A DNA stretch of 64,000 nucleotides from Streptomyces sp. 378 (GTDB lineage: Bacteria; Actinomycetota; Actinomycetes; Streptomycetales; Streptomycetaceae): contig NZ_JASKMS010000007.1 in assembly GCF_030124145.1 (NCBI RefSeq), positions 248,001-312,000 of the forward strand, read 5' to 3'. How positions within the stretch are numbered: position 1 is the first letter of the stretch; every line of letters starts with the position of its first letter. Of the stretch, positions 16,706-24,476 are shown one piece after another. Both the position numbers and the translations under genes were made by a program. Under the pieces are notes generated by a model that was not told the DNA's origin, did no database searches, and saw nothing but the letters and a program-made list of their open reading frames with translations.

Positions 16706-18894
16706 CCGCCTCCGCCCCCGTCCACGGCACCTGGGAGCCGCACCCGGCCGCCCGCTGGGAGGACGCATTCCTCAGCGGCAACGGCCGGCACGGCGCCCTG
16801 GTGTTCGGCGACCCGCACGCCGAGCGGGTCGTCGTCACGCATCACACCCTGGTGCGGCCCAACGGCGGGGACCCCCGCCCACCCGAGCTCGCCGGTCGGC
16901 TGTCCGCCCTCCAGGACCGCCTCCTCGCGGGCGACACGACCGCCGCCGAGGACTTCACGGACGGCCGCCCGCACCAGTGGGTACAGCCCTTCCACCCCGC
17001 CTTCCAGGTCCGGCTGGACCGCGTCGCGGACACCACCCACGACTACCGCAGGGACGTCGACTTCACCACCGGCGAGGTGAGCGCGACCTGCGCGGGCTGG
17101 ACCAGCCGCGTCTTCGTCTCCCGCGCCGACGACGTGATCGTCCAGCACGTCGTCGGACCCGCCCTCACCCTCGGCATCGGCCTCGACCCACGGCTGCCCG
17201 GCGCCCCCGCCCGTCTGGGCATCGGCCACGGAGCCGTCCTCACCCCCGAGGGCGCCCTGCTCAGCCTGCGCGCCCGCTACCCGGACAGCGACCAGGCCTG
17301 CACCGGCGTCACCCAGGTCACCGTGACCGGCGGCACCACCACCCTCGTGCCCCCGGGCGTGCACATCGTGGGCGCGCAGTCCGTGCTGCTGCTGACCCGG
17401 GTGCACCGGCACACCGGCGAACTGGACGTGGTCGCCGAGGGCCGTGCCCTGCGCGACCAGACCGGTGAGTACGACGAGCTCCTCGACCGCCACACCGCCC
17501 TGCACCGCACCGCCTACGAGCGCGTCACCCTCGACCTGGCCGCCAGTCCGGCCGAACGGGCCCTTCCCGGATCGGAGTTGCTCAAGCAGCCGCGCAGTAC
17601 CGCCCTGCTGGAGCGCCTCTTCGCCGCCGGCCGCTACCACCTGCTCTCCGCGAGCGGCCTCTTCCCGCCCCGCCTGACCGGACTGTGGACCGGCGACTGG
17701 AACACCGCCTGGTCGGGCGCGTTCACCAATGACGCCAACCTCAACCTCCAGACGGCCTCCGCCGCTGCCGCCGCCCTCCCCGAGGTCACCGAGGCCCACG
17801 CGAACCTGATCGCCCGCCAGCTCCCCGACTGGCGCGACAACGCCCGCGCCGTCTTCGGCACCCGGGGCGTGGTCGCCCCCGCCCACACCGACGGCGAGTC
17901 CGGTCACTCCTACCACTACAACCGCGAGTACCCGCTGCACCTGTGGACCGCGGGCGCCGACTGGCTGCTCAAGCCGCTCGTCGACCACGACGAGACGTAC
18001 GGCACCCGCGACCCGCGCACCGCCGCCGCACTCGCCGAAGTCGCCCGGTTCTACGAGGACTTCCTCACCAGGACGGACGACAACGGCCACCTCGTCGTCG
18101 TCCCGTCCTACTCACCCGAGAACCGTCCCGCCAACGCGAGCTGGGGCACCCTCAACGCCGCCATGGACCTCTCCGCGGCCCGCCACGCCCTGCGCACCGC
18201 CGCCGCCTACCACCCGGGCCCCGACGCCGACCGCTGGAACGCCCTCGCCGACCGACTGCCACCGCACCGGATCAACGAGGACGGAGCCTTGGCCGAATGG
18301 GCCTGGCCCGGCCTCGAGGACTCCTACGACCACCGCCACCTCAGCCACCTCTACGGCGTCTGGCCGCTCGACGAGATCACCCCCCACGACACCCCCGGAC
18401 TCGCGGCCGCCGCGCACCGCGCCCTGGAACTGCGCGGCGCCGAGAACGACTCCGCGCACGGCCACCTCCACCACGCCCTCGTCGCGGCCCGGCTCCGGGA
18501 CGCGGGCCGCGTCGCCCACGCCCTCGGCCAGGTCCTGGACGGCGACTTCTTCCATGCCTCCCTGATGAGCGCGCACTACCCCGGCCGCGACGTCTACAAC
18601 GCCGACGCGGCGCACACCCTGCCCGCCGTGCTGATCGAGATGTTCGTGCAGTCGACCCCCGGCCGGCTGGTGCTGCTCCCCGCGCTGCCGGCGGCGTACC
18701 CCGGCGGCGCGCTGTGCGGAGTGCGCACGCGGTTCGGTGCCGAGCTGGACCTCACCTGGAGCCCGGACGGCCGGGTGACCGCCGCTCTCCGGCCGAGCCG
18801 TACCGTCCGCGTCGAACTCAGGACTTCCTCCGGTGCCGAGCCCCTCGACCTCGTCGCCGGAGAAGACCACGTCCTCACCGTGAGGGCGCGGTAA
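16702..18894 (+). CDS. GH95 glycosidase, probable alpha-L-fucosidase
   Basis: The 730-residue protein has the GH95 layout: an N-terminal beta-sandwich (WEDAFLSGNGRHGALVFG) and an (alpha/alpha)6 barrel with NDANLNLQTA, NASWGTLNAAMD and HRHLSHLYGVWP motifs. GH95 members are inverting alpha-1,2-fucosidases, and some act on alpha-L-galactose. Xyloglucan carries fucose on galactose, so this enzyme would act before the GH42 neighbour. It has no export signal. The start overlaps the GH42 stop as ATGA. A GH12 gene follows 39 bases downstream behind GGAAGGGA. Confidence 0.9.
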   Translation: MTASAPVHGTWEPHPAARWEDAFLSGNGRHGALVFGDPHAERVVVTHHTLVRPNGGDPRPPELAGRLSALQDRLLAGDTTAAEDFTDGRPHQWVQPFHPAFQVRLDRVADTTHDYRRDVDFTTGEVSATCAGWTSRVFVSRADDVIVQHVVGPALTLGIGLDPRLPGAPARLGIGHGAVLTPEGALLSLRARYPDSDQACTGVTQVTVTGGTTTLVPPGVHIVGAQSVLLLTRVHRHTGELDVVAEGRALRDQTGEYDELLDRHTALHRTAYERVTLDLAASPAERALPGSELLKQPRSTALLERLFAAGRYHLLSASGLFPPRLTGLWTGDWNTAWSGAFTNDANLNLQTASAAAAALPEVTEAHANLIARQLPDWRDNARAVFGTRGVVAPAHTDGESGHSYHYNREYPLHLWTAGADWLLKPLVDHDETYGTRDPRTAAALAEVARFYEDFLTRTDDNGHLVVVPSYSPENRPANASWGTLNAAMDLSAARHALRTAAAYHPGPDADRWNALADRLPPHRINEDGALAEWAWPGLEDSYDHRHLSHLYGVWPLDEITPHDTPGLAAAAHRALELRGAENDSAHGHLHHALVAARLRDAGRVAHALGQVLDGDFFHASLMSAHYPGRDVYNADAAHTLPAVLIEMFVQSTPGRLVLLPALPAAYPGGALCGVRTRFGAELDLTWSPDGRVTAALRPSRTVRVELRTSSGAEPLDLVAGEDHVLTVRAR

Positions 18895-18933
18895 TCCCCC
18901 CGCAGTTCCCCCCCCACCCATGGAAGGGACACC

Positions 18934-19647
18934 ATGGCAACACGCACACTGAGCAGGATCAGCAAGGTCCTGCTGGCCCCGGCCCTCGCGCTGGGGGCCA
19001 CCATCGGCCTCGCCTCCGCCCCCGCCTCCGCCGCCGTCTGGAACTCCTGCGACCAGTGGGGCAACACGAGCCTGAACGGCTACACGCTCTACAACAACAT
19101 CTGGGGCTCCGGCGCCGGCAGCCAGTGCATCTGGGCCAACTCCGGTACCAACTGGGGCGCGTGGGCCGACCACCCCAACACCGGCGGCATCAAGTCCTAC
19201 CCCAACTCCAAGAAGGTGATCAACAAGACGATCACCTCCCTCTCCTCACTCACCAGCAACTACAACGTCAGCGTCCCGTCGTCCGGCGCGTACAACACGT
19301 CGTACGACATCTGGGACACCGACTACGACTACGAGATCATGCTCTGGATGAACTACAACGGCGCCGTCGGCCCGATCGGCACCTCCCAGGGCAGGGTCAC
19401 CCTCGGCGGCCACACGTGGAACGTCTACAAGGGCAGCAACGGCCACAACGAGGTCTTCTCGTTCCTGCGGACGTCCGACTCCAACTCGGGCAGCGTCAAC
19501 ATGCTGCCCATCCTGAAGTGGATCAAGGACACCAAGAAGTGGATGGGCAACGAGACCATCGGTGACGTGCAGTTCGGCTACGAGATCACCTCGTCGTCCG
19601 GCGGTCTGAACTTCACCACCAACAACCTGACGGTCAGCAGCAGCTGA
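18934..19647 (+). CDS. GH12 endo-beta-glucanase/xyloglucanase, secreted
   Basis: This is a 237-residue secreted enzyme with a Sec-type signal peptide ending near ASA (residue ~33). The mature part is a single GH12 jelly-roll with nucleophile E134 (YEIMLWMNY) and acid/base E217 (GYEITSS). No cellulose-binding module is present, unlike many Streptomyces GH12 cellulases, which fits a soluble polymer such as xyloglucan. It is the last gene of the plus-strand hydrolase run. A hairpin follows and overlaps the end of the convergent sulfotransferase. Confidence 0.92.
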   Translation: MATRTLSRISKVLLAPALALGATIGLASAPASAAVWNSCDQWGNTSLNGYTLYNNIWGSGAGSQCIWANSGTNWGAWADHPNTGGIKSYPNSKKVINKTITSLSSLTSNYNVSVPSSGAYNTSYDIWDTDYDYEIMLWMNYNGAVGPIGTSQGRVTLGGHTWNVYKGSNGHNEVFSFLRTSDSNSGSVNMLPILKWIKDTKKWMGNETIGDVQFGYEITSSSGGLNFTTNNLTVSSS

Positions 19648-19650
19648 TCC

Positions 19651-19698
19651 AGGTCGCCGGGGCCGGGGCCGGCCGTGCCGTTCAGGCACGGTCGACCT
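19651..19698. terminator. Hairpin between GH12 and sulfotransferase genes
   Basis: CCGTGCC pairs with GGCACGG around a 5-base loop (19673-19691), and outer AGGTCG pairs with CGACCT. It lies between convergent genes and extends into the end of the sulfotransferase. Confidence 0.55.
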
Positions 19699-20869
19699 CG
19701 GCCCGCAGCGCGTTGTACTCCGCGAACGCCGACTCGACGTCCGTCCGGGACAGGCCGTAGCGGGACAGGTCGTAGGTGTGCTTGCGGGTGCCCCGGGGAC
19801 GGGCGACAGCGGCCGGGAGACGGGCCGCGTCGGCCTCGGTCCAGGGGGCGCCGACGGCCGCGTAGAGCTTCGGCGCGCCGGTGGCGGGGTCGGAGCCGAG
19901 CCAGGAGTACGGGGCGTCGACCAGCTGCTCCGCGGGGAGGGTGGCCCGGGCCGCGAGGCCGCGGTTCATGGCGCGGCTCAGCAGGTCCAGCCAGGTGGCG
20001 CCGATGCCCGGCAGGTCGACGGGGCGGGTGCTGACGGCCATGCCGTGCTCGATCAGGGAGCAGAAGGACGCCATGACGGTGACCGGGTCGCGGTGGCACC
20101 ACACGATCGTGGCGTCCGGGAAGACCGTGCGCAGCGCCTCCAGGTTCTCCAGGTGCATGGGGGACTTCAGCATCCAGCGCCGCCGCGGACGGCCGAACTG
20201 GAGCACCTGGTAGACCTGCTTGAGGTACCGGTAGTCGGCGGTGAAGTCCCGCGCGCAGTGCCACTGCCGGTACTGCGGGATGCGGGCCTGGGAGAACGGC
20301 ATCAGGGCGTGCGGCAGGGCGAACGTGCACTCCTCGGGCCCCTCGGCGGCCATCGCGTGGATGTCGCGGAAGCGGGGTGCGAAGAGGTCCGTGCCCTGCA
20401 CCATCCGGCGCCCGGCCGTGACCGCCTTGCGCCGCTGCCGGGACGGCAACTCCAGGTCCGGAGCGAGCAGTTCCCACAGCAGGGGACACCGGTGCCGGTC
20501 CGATATCGACAGCACCGAGTGCGTGACGGTGGTCGCGGTGCGGGGCAGTCCCACGACGAACACCGGCTTTTCTATCGGCTCCCGTTCGATCTCCGGGTGC
20601 TCGGCGATCAGCCGCCGCACCCGGGCCCGGTTGGCCAGGTGCCGCCGGACGTGCGTCTGTGCGGCCTGCCAGCCGACCGGTGTCAGGTTCCCGGCCTTCG
20701 CCCACCAGCCCAGCAGGGCCCGGAAGTCGTCGACGAACTCCCGGTCACCGGGCGCCTCCCCGGTCTCCACCACGATGCGGTCGAAGATCCGGCCGGGGTC
20801 ACGGCGGGAGCCGAAGGCGGGCCGCAGCAGCGCATTGGCGAGGGTGAGGGCGAGGGGAGACGAGGACAC
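19682..20869 (-). CDS. Sulfotransferase family protein
   Basis: This 395-residue protein has the 5'-phosphosulfate loop FVVGLPRTATT near residue 103 and, further on, RRWMLKSPMHLENL and WCHRDPVTVMASFCS, which carry the 3'-phosphate-binding Arg/Ser pattern of PAPS-dependent sulfotransferases. It would transfer sulfate from PAPS to an unknown acceptor. It lies inside the xyloglucan locus but is flanked by hairpins on both sides, and no LacI operator is near it, so it is probably independent of the sugar genes. The ATG start at 20869 gives the family's usual length. Confidence 0.85.
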   Translation of the reverse strand: MSSSPLALTLANALLRPAFGSRRDPGRIFDRIVVETGEAPGDREFVDDFRALLGWWAKAGNLTPVGWQAAQTHVRRHLANRARVRRLIAEHPEIEREPIEKPVFVVGLPRTATTVTHSVLSISDRHRCPLLWELLAPDLELPSRQRRKAVTAGRRMVQGTDLFAPRFRDIHAMAAEGPEECTFALPHALMPFSQARIPQYRQWHCARDFTADYRYLKQVYQVLQFGRPRRRWMLKSPMHLENLEALRTVFPDATIVWCHRDPVTVMASFCSLIEHGMAVSTRPVDLPGIGATWLDLLSRAMNRGLAARATLPAEQLVDAPYSWLGSDPATGAPKLYAAVGAPWTEADAARLPAAVARPRGTRKHTYDLSRYGLSRTDVESAFAEYNALRAEVDRA

Positions 20870-20924
20870 GCAGGAAACCTAGCCCGTCGAGATCGAGTGC
20901 GGTGGACACAAGTCGGCCGAACAG

Positions 20925-20971
20925 CGGAAGGGGTGGCCGGAAGACCTCCATCGATCCGGCCGCCCCTTCCG
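20925..20971 (-). terminator. Terminator after GH31 gene
   Basis: A 16-bp stem (20925-20940 with 20956-20971, one G-U pair) encloses a 15-base loop, 7 bases after the GH31 stop on the minus strand. It insulates the downstream sulfotransferase. Confidence 0.75.
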
Positions 20972-20977
20972 ACACGG

Positions 20978-23020
20978 CTACTCCGCTACAGGCAGCCGCG
21001 CCCCGTCCCGCAGGAACAACGGGATGCGGTCCAGCGGGGCGTCGACCGTCACGGCCCGGCCGCCCTCGTACGTCTCACCCGTCCACGCGTCCGTCCAGCC
21101 GGCCCCGGCCGGCAGGTACGCGGTACGGGCGGTGGCTCCGGCCGTCAGCACCGGGGCCACCAGCAGGTCCGGGCCGAACAGGTAGGAGTCGTCGACCGAC
21201 CAGGTCGCCGGGTCGTCCGGGAACTCCAGGAACAGCGGCCGCATCACCGGCAGGCCCTCCTCGTGGGCCGCCCGCATGACCTCCAGCACATACGGCTTCA
21301 GCCGCTCCCGCAGCCGCAGGTACCGCTCCAGGATCGCCCCGGCCTCCTCGCCGTAGGACCACACCTCGTTGGGGCCGCCGGTCATCTCCGGGCCCAGCGG
21401 CATGCCCGGGTCGCGGAAGCCGTGCAGGCGCATCAGCGGGGACAGCGCGCCGAACTGGAACCAGCGGACCATCACCTCCCGGTAGGCCGGGTCGTCCGGG
21501 TCGCCGCCGTGGAAGCCGCCGATGTCGGTGTTCCACCACGGGATGCCCGACAGGGCCGTGTTGAGGCCGGCCGCGATCTGGCGGCGCAGGGTCGGGAAGT
21601 CCGTGCCGATGTCACCGGACCACAGGGCGGCACCGTAGCGCTGACTGCCCGCCCAGGCCGAGCGGTTGAGGCTGACGACCTCCTCCTCGCCGGTGGCGAC
21701 GAGGCCCTCGTAGAACGTACGGGCGTTCTCGGCCGGGTAGATGTTGCCGACCTCCAGGCCCGGTCCCGCCCAGTAGCGCAGGTTCTCCTGGAACCCCGGC
21801 TTCAGCTCCGGCTCGCAGGCGTCCAGCCAGAACGCCGTGATGCCGTACGGGTCGAGGTAGTTCTCCTTCACCCTCGACCACACGAACTCCCGGGCCTCCG
21901 GGTTGGTGGCGTCGTAGAAGGCCACCTGGACCGTGGAGGCGACCTCCTTGTCGGGCCAGTCGGCGTGCGCCATCGGCCCGTACTGGGTGCCGATGAACCA
22001 GCCGCGCTGCTCCAGGACCGGGTGGTTCTCGCTCAGCGGCGACACCGACGGCCACACGCTCACCACCAGCTTGATGCCGAGCTCCTCCAGCTCGCGCACC
22101 ATGGCCGCCGGGTCCGGCCACTCCTTCGGGTCGAACTTCCAGTCGCCCAGGTGCGTCCAGTGGAAGAAGTCGCAGACGATCGCCGAGATGGGCAGGCCGC
22201 GCCGCTTGTACTCCCGGGCCACCGCCATCAGTTCGTCCTGGGTGCGGTAGCGCAGCTTGCACTGCCAGAAGCCCGCCGCCCACTCCGGCAGCATCGGGCT
22301 GCGGCCGGTCACCGCGCTGTAGCGGCGCTGTCCGTCGGCCGGATCGCCCGCCGTGATCCAGTAGTCGATCTGCCGGGCCGAGTCGGCGACCCACCGGGTG
22401 CCGTTGTGCGCCAGCTCCACGCGGCCGATCGCCGGGTTGTTCCACAGCAGGGTGTAGCCGCGGCTGGAGGTCAGCACCGGGATGCCGACCTCGGCGTTGC
22501 GCTGGATCAGGTCCAGGACCAGGCCCTTCTGGTCGAGGCGCCCGTGCTGGTGCTGGCCGAGGCCGTACAGCTTCTCGTCGTCGTAGGCGGCGAAGCGCTG
22601 CTCCAGGCGGTGGTGGCCGTTGCCGACGGCCGTGTAGAGGCGGGAGCCGGGCCACCAGAAGTGGGCGCGGTCCTCGGCGAGGAGCTCGCCGGAGTCCTCC
22701 GTCCGCAGGAACCGGATCAGGCCCTCCGCGCTCACCTCGACGGTGAGCGCGCCGACGGCCAGCAGCCCCCGGCCGTCCTCGATCTTCACCGAGGCCGGTG
22801 TCGCGGGAGCCTCGTCGAGCAGGGCGCCCGGGAGTCCGTCGAGGACGGGGCCGCCGAGCCGGGCACGCACCCGGACGGCGTCCGGGCCCCACGGCTCGAT
22901 CCGGAGGGTTTCCTGGCGGCCGCTCCACTCCAGCGCGCCGTCCCGCTCGCGGAAGGTACCGACGGTGGGGGAGGACTGCGCCAGGCTCACCTGGGGCGGG
23001 GTTTCGGCATGCTGATTCAC
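20978..23020 (-). CDS. GH31 alpha-xylosidase
   Basis: This 680-residue cytoplasmic enzyme has the GH31 barrel, with nucleophile D400 in FWLDACEPE and a probable acid/base Asp in SGDIGTDF. FFHWTHLGDWKFD is the substrate-pocket pattern typical of alpha-xylosidases of the YicI group. It would release xylose from the non-reducing end of imported xyloglucan oligosaccharides. I place the start at the GTG at 23020, which has AGGAG five bases upstream; an ATG at 23062 lacks a ribosome site. It is followed by a terminator and preceded by the lacI-type gene on the same strand. Confidence 0.9.
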   Translation of the reverse strand: MNQHAETPPQVSLAQSSPTVGTFRERDGALEWSGRQETLRIEPWGPDAVRVRARLGGPVLDGLPGALLDEAPATPASVKIEDGRGLLAVGALTVEVSAEGLIRFLRTEDSGELLAEDRAHFWWPGSRLYTAVGNGHHRLEQRFAAYDDEKLYGLGQHQHGRLDQKGLVLDLIQRNAEVGIPVLTSSRGYTLLWNNPAIGRVELAHNGTRWVADSARQIDYWITAGDPADGQRRYSAVTGRSPMLPEWAAGFWQCKLRYRTQDELMAVAREYKRRGLPISAIVCDFFHWTHLGDWKFDPKEWPDPAAMVRELEELGIKLVVSVWPSVSPLSENHPVLEQRGWFIGTQYGPMAHADWPDKEVASTVQVAFYDATNPEAREFVWSRVKENYLDPYGITAFWLDACEPELKPGFQENLRYWAGPGLEVGNIYPAENARTFYEGLVATGEEEVVSLNRSAWAGSQRYGAALWSGDIGTDFPTLRRQIAAGLNTALSGIPWWNTDIGGFHGGDPDDPAYREVMVRWFQFGALSPLMRLHGFRDPGMPLGPEMTGGPNEVWSYGEEAGAILERYLRLRERLKPYVLEVMRAAHEEGLPVMRPLFLEFPDDPATWSVDDSYLFGPDLLVAPVLTAGATARTAYLPAGAGWTDAWTGETYEGGRAVTVDAPLDRIPLFLRDGARLPVAE

Positions 23021-23022
23021 GC

Positions 23023-23046
23023 GTGCTCCTGTGCTCCTGTGCTCCT
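23023..23046 (-). repeat. Triple AGGAGCAC repeat carrying the GH31 ribosome site
   Basis: Three tandem copies of an 8-base unit (GTGCTCCT on the plus strand) lie just ahead of the GH31 GTG start. Each copy contains AGGAG, so only the proximal one is at the correct distance for initiation. Confidence 0.8.
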
Positions 23047-23114
23047 GGAGGAGTGCAGACATGGGGGTGCCCGAGAGGAGGGCGATGGTGACGACGGCCG
23101 GGGAGAAGGGGGGC

Positions 23115-24128
23115 CTACGGCCGGCTCGGCGCCGGTCCGGTGCTCCCTCGTACCGTCAGCTCGGGTGCGATCAGCACGACCTCGTCGCTGCCGCGCCCGT
23201 CGAGCTTGGCGACCAGGTGGTCCACGGCGTGCCGGCCCATCTCCTGGGCGGGGATGGCGACCGACGTGAGCCGCACCGAGGCCTGCGTCGCGACCTGGTC
23301 GGGGCAGATCGCGACCACCGACACGTCCTCGGGCACGGCCCGGCCCTGCTGCCGCAGCAGCGCGAGCAGCGGCTCGACCGCCGACTCGTTCTGCACGATG
23401 AGCCCCGAGGTGTCCGGGCGTTCGTCGAGGATCCGGGCGAGTGTGGTCGCCATCGCGTCGTACCCGCCCTCGCACGGCCGGTGCAGCAAGCGCACGCCCA
23501 GCTCCCGGGAACGCGACCTGAGTCCGTCGAGGGTGCGTTCGGCGAAGCCGGTGTGCCGCTCGTAGACGGCCGGGGCCTCCCCAATGACAGCGATGTCCTG
23601 GTGCCCCTGCTTGGCGAGGTGCTCCACGCACAGTGCGCCGGTCGCCCTGAAGTCAAGATCGACGCAGGTCAGGCCGGAGGTGTCGGCGGGCAGCCCGATC
23701 AGCACGGACGGCTGGTCCGTCGCCCGCAGCAGCGGCAGCCGCTCGTCGTCGAGTTCGACGTCCATCAGGATCATGCCGTCGGCGAGCCCGCTGCCCGCCA
23801 CCCGGCGTACCGCGTCGGGGCCCTCCTCGCCGGTGAGCAGCAGCACGTCGTACCCGTGGGCGCGGGCGGAGGTCGCCACCGCGATGGCGATCTCCATCAT
23901 CACGGGCACGTACATGTCCCTGCGCAGCGGGACCATCAGCGCGATGATGTTCGACTTGCTGCTGGCCAGGGCGCGGGCCCCGGCGTTCGGGTGGTACCCA
24001 AGCTCGCGGATGCTCCGCTCGACCCGCTGCCGGGTGTTCGCGGAGATGGACCGCTTGCCGCTGAGGACATAGCTCACCGTGCTCGCCGAGACTCCGGCGT
24101 GCTGGGCGACCTCGGCGAGGGTGACCAT
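23115..24128 (-). CDS. LacI-family repressor of the glycan locus
   Basis: The 337-residue regulator has an N-terminal helix-turn-helix (VTLAEVAQHAGVSASTVSYV) followed by the hinge and a periplasmic-binding-like sensor domain. ALASSKSNIIALMVP marks the start of the sensor. The ATG at 24128 is preceded by GGAGA. Two operator-like palindromes lie 19 and 108 bases upstream, and identical ones flank the GH3/importer promoters 16 kb away. It therefore probably represses itself and the whole locus until a sugar derived from xyloglucan binds. It precedes GH31 by about 95 bases on the same strand, so the two may be co-transcribed. Confidence 0.9.
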   Translation of the reverse strand: MVTLAEVAQHAGVSASTVSYVLSGKRSISANTRQRVERSIRELGYHPNAGARALASSKSNIIALMVPLRRDMYVPVMMEIAIAVATSARAHGYDVLLLTGEEGPDAVRRVAGSGLADGMILMDVELDDERLPLLRATDQPSVLIGLPADTSGLTCVDLDFRATGALCVEHLAKQGHQDIAVIGEAPAVYERHTGFAERTLDGLRSRSRELGVRLLHRPCEGGYDAMATTLARILDERPDTSGLIVQNESAVEPLLALLRQQGRAVPEDVSVVAICPDQVATQASVRLTSVAIPAQEMGRHAVDHLVAKLDGRGSDEVVLIAPELTVRGSTGPAPSRP

Positions 24129-24146
24129 CCAGCTCTCCAAGCTCTT

Positions 24147-24160
24147 GTGAAGCGCTTCGA
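24147..24160. promoter_or_regulatory. Variant LacI operator in lacI leader
   Basis: GTGAAGCGCTTCGA matches the locus palindrome at 12 of 14 bases. It lies 19 bases upstream of the repressor start, a position suited to autorepression. Confidence 0.75.
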
Positions 24161-24235
24161 CAGTGCGCATTGTTGACAAAGGTGGGTGGGGGTGGTTCGA
24201 CAGTAGCTCCAGCACGGGTGGGTGTCCATAGCCTG

Positions 24236-24249
24236 TCGAAGCGCTTCGA
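24236..24249. promoter_or_regulatory. Perfect LacI operator upstream of lacI-type gene
   Basis: TCGAAGCGCTTCGA is identical to the sites at 8337 and 8521. It is 89 bases (centre to centre) from the variant site at 24147, a spacing that could allow looping. Confidence 0.82.
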
Positions 24250-24476
24250 TGCGGATTTCCCGGAGCGCTCTCAGGACCGGGAACCGCCGCCGGGACGACA
24301 CCTCGATGCAACACCGTCGTCAGGCGCGCGACAAGGGGCGCGAGCACTCCACCCCCTTCGGCTGAACGGACGCGCGAGGACTGGTGGGAGCGTCCGGATT
24401 CGGGTACCAACGATCCAGTAGCACTGGTCGGTAACGAAACGGTCCTCCATCTTCTAGTTGCGGCGAGGTGCCCCTC

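Larger units (their letters stand above)
24129..24476. promoter_or_regulatory. Divergent region between lacI-type gene and acyl-CoA dehydrogenase
   Basis: This 348-base region holds two operator palindromes close to the lacI side. The half nearer the acyl-CoA dehydrogenase shows no dyad or coding sequence that I recognise. Confidence 0.6.
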
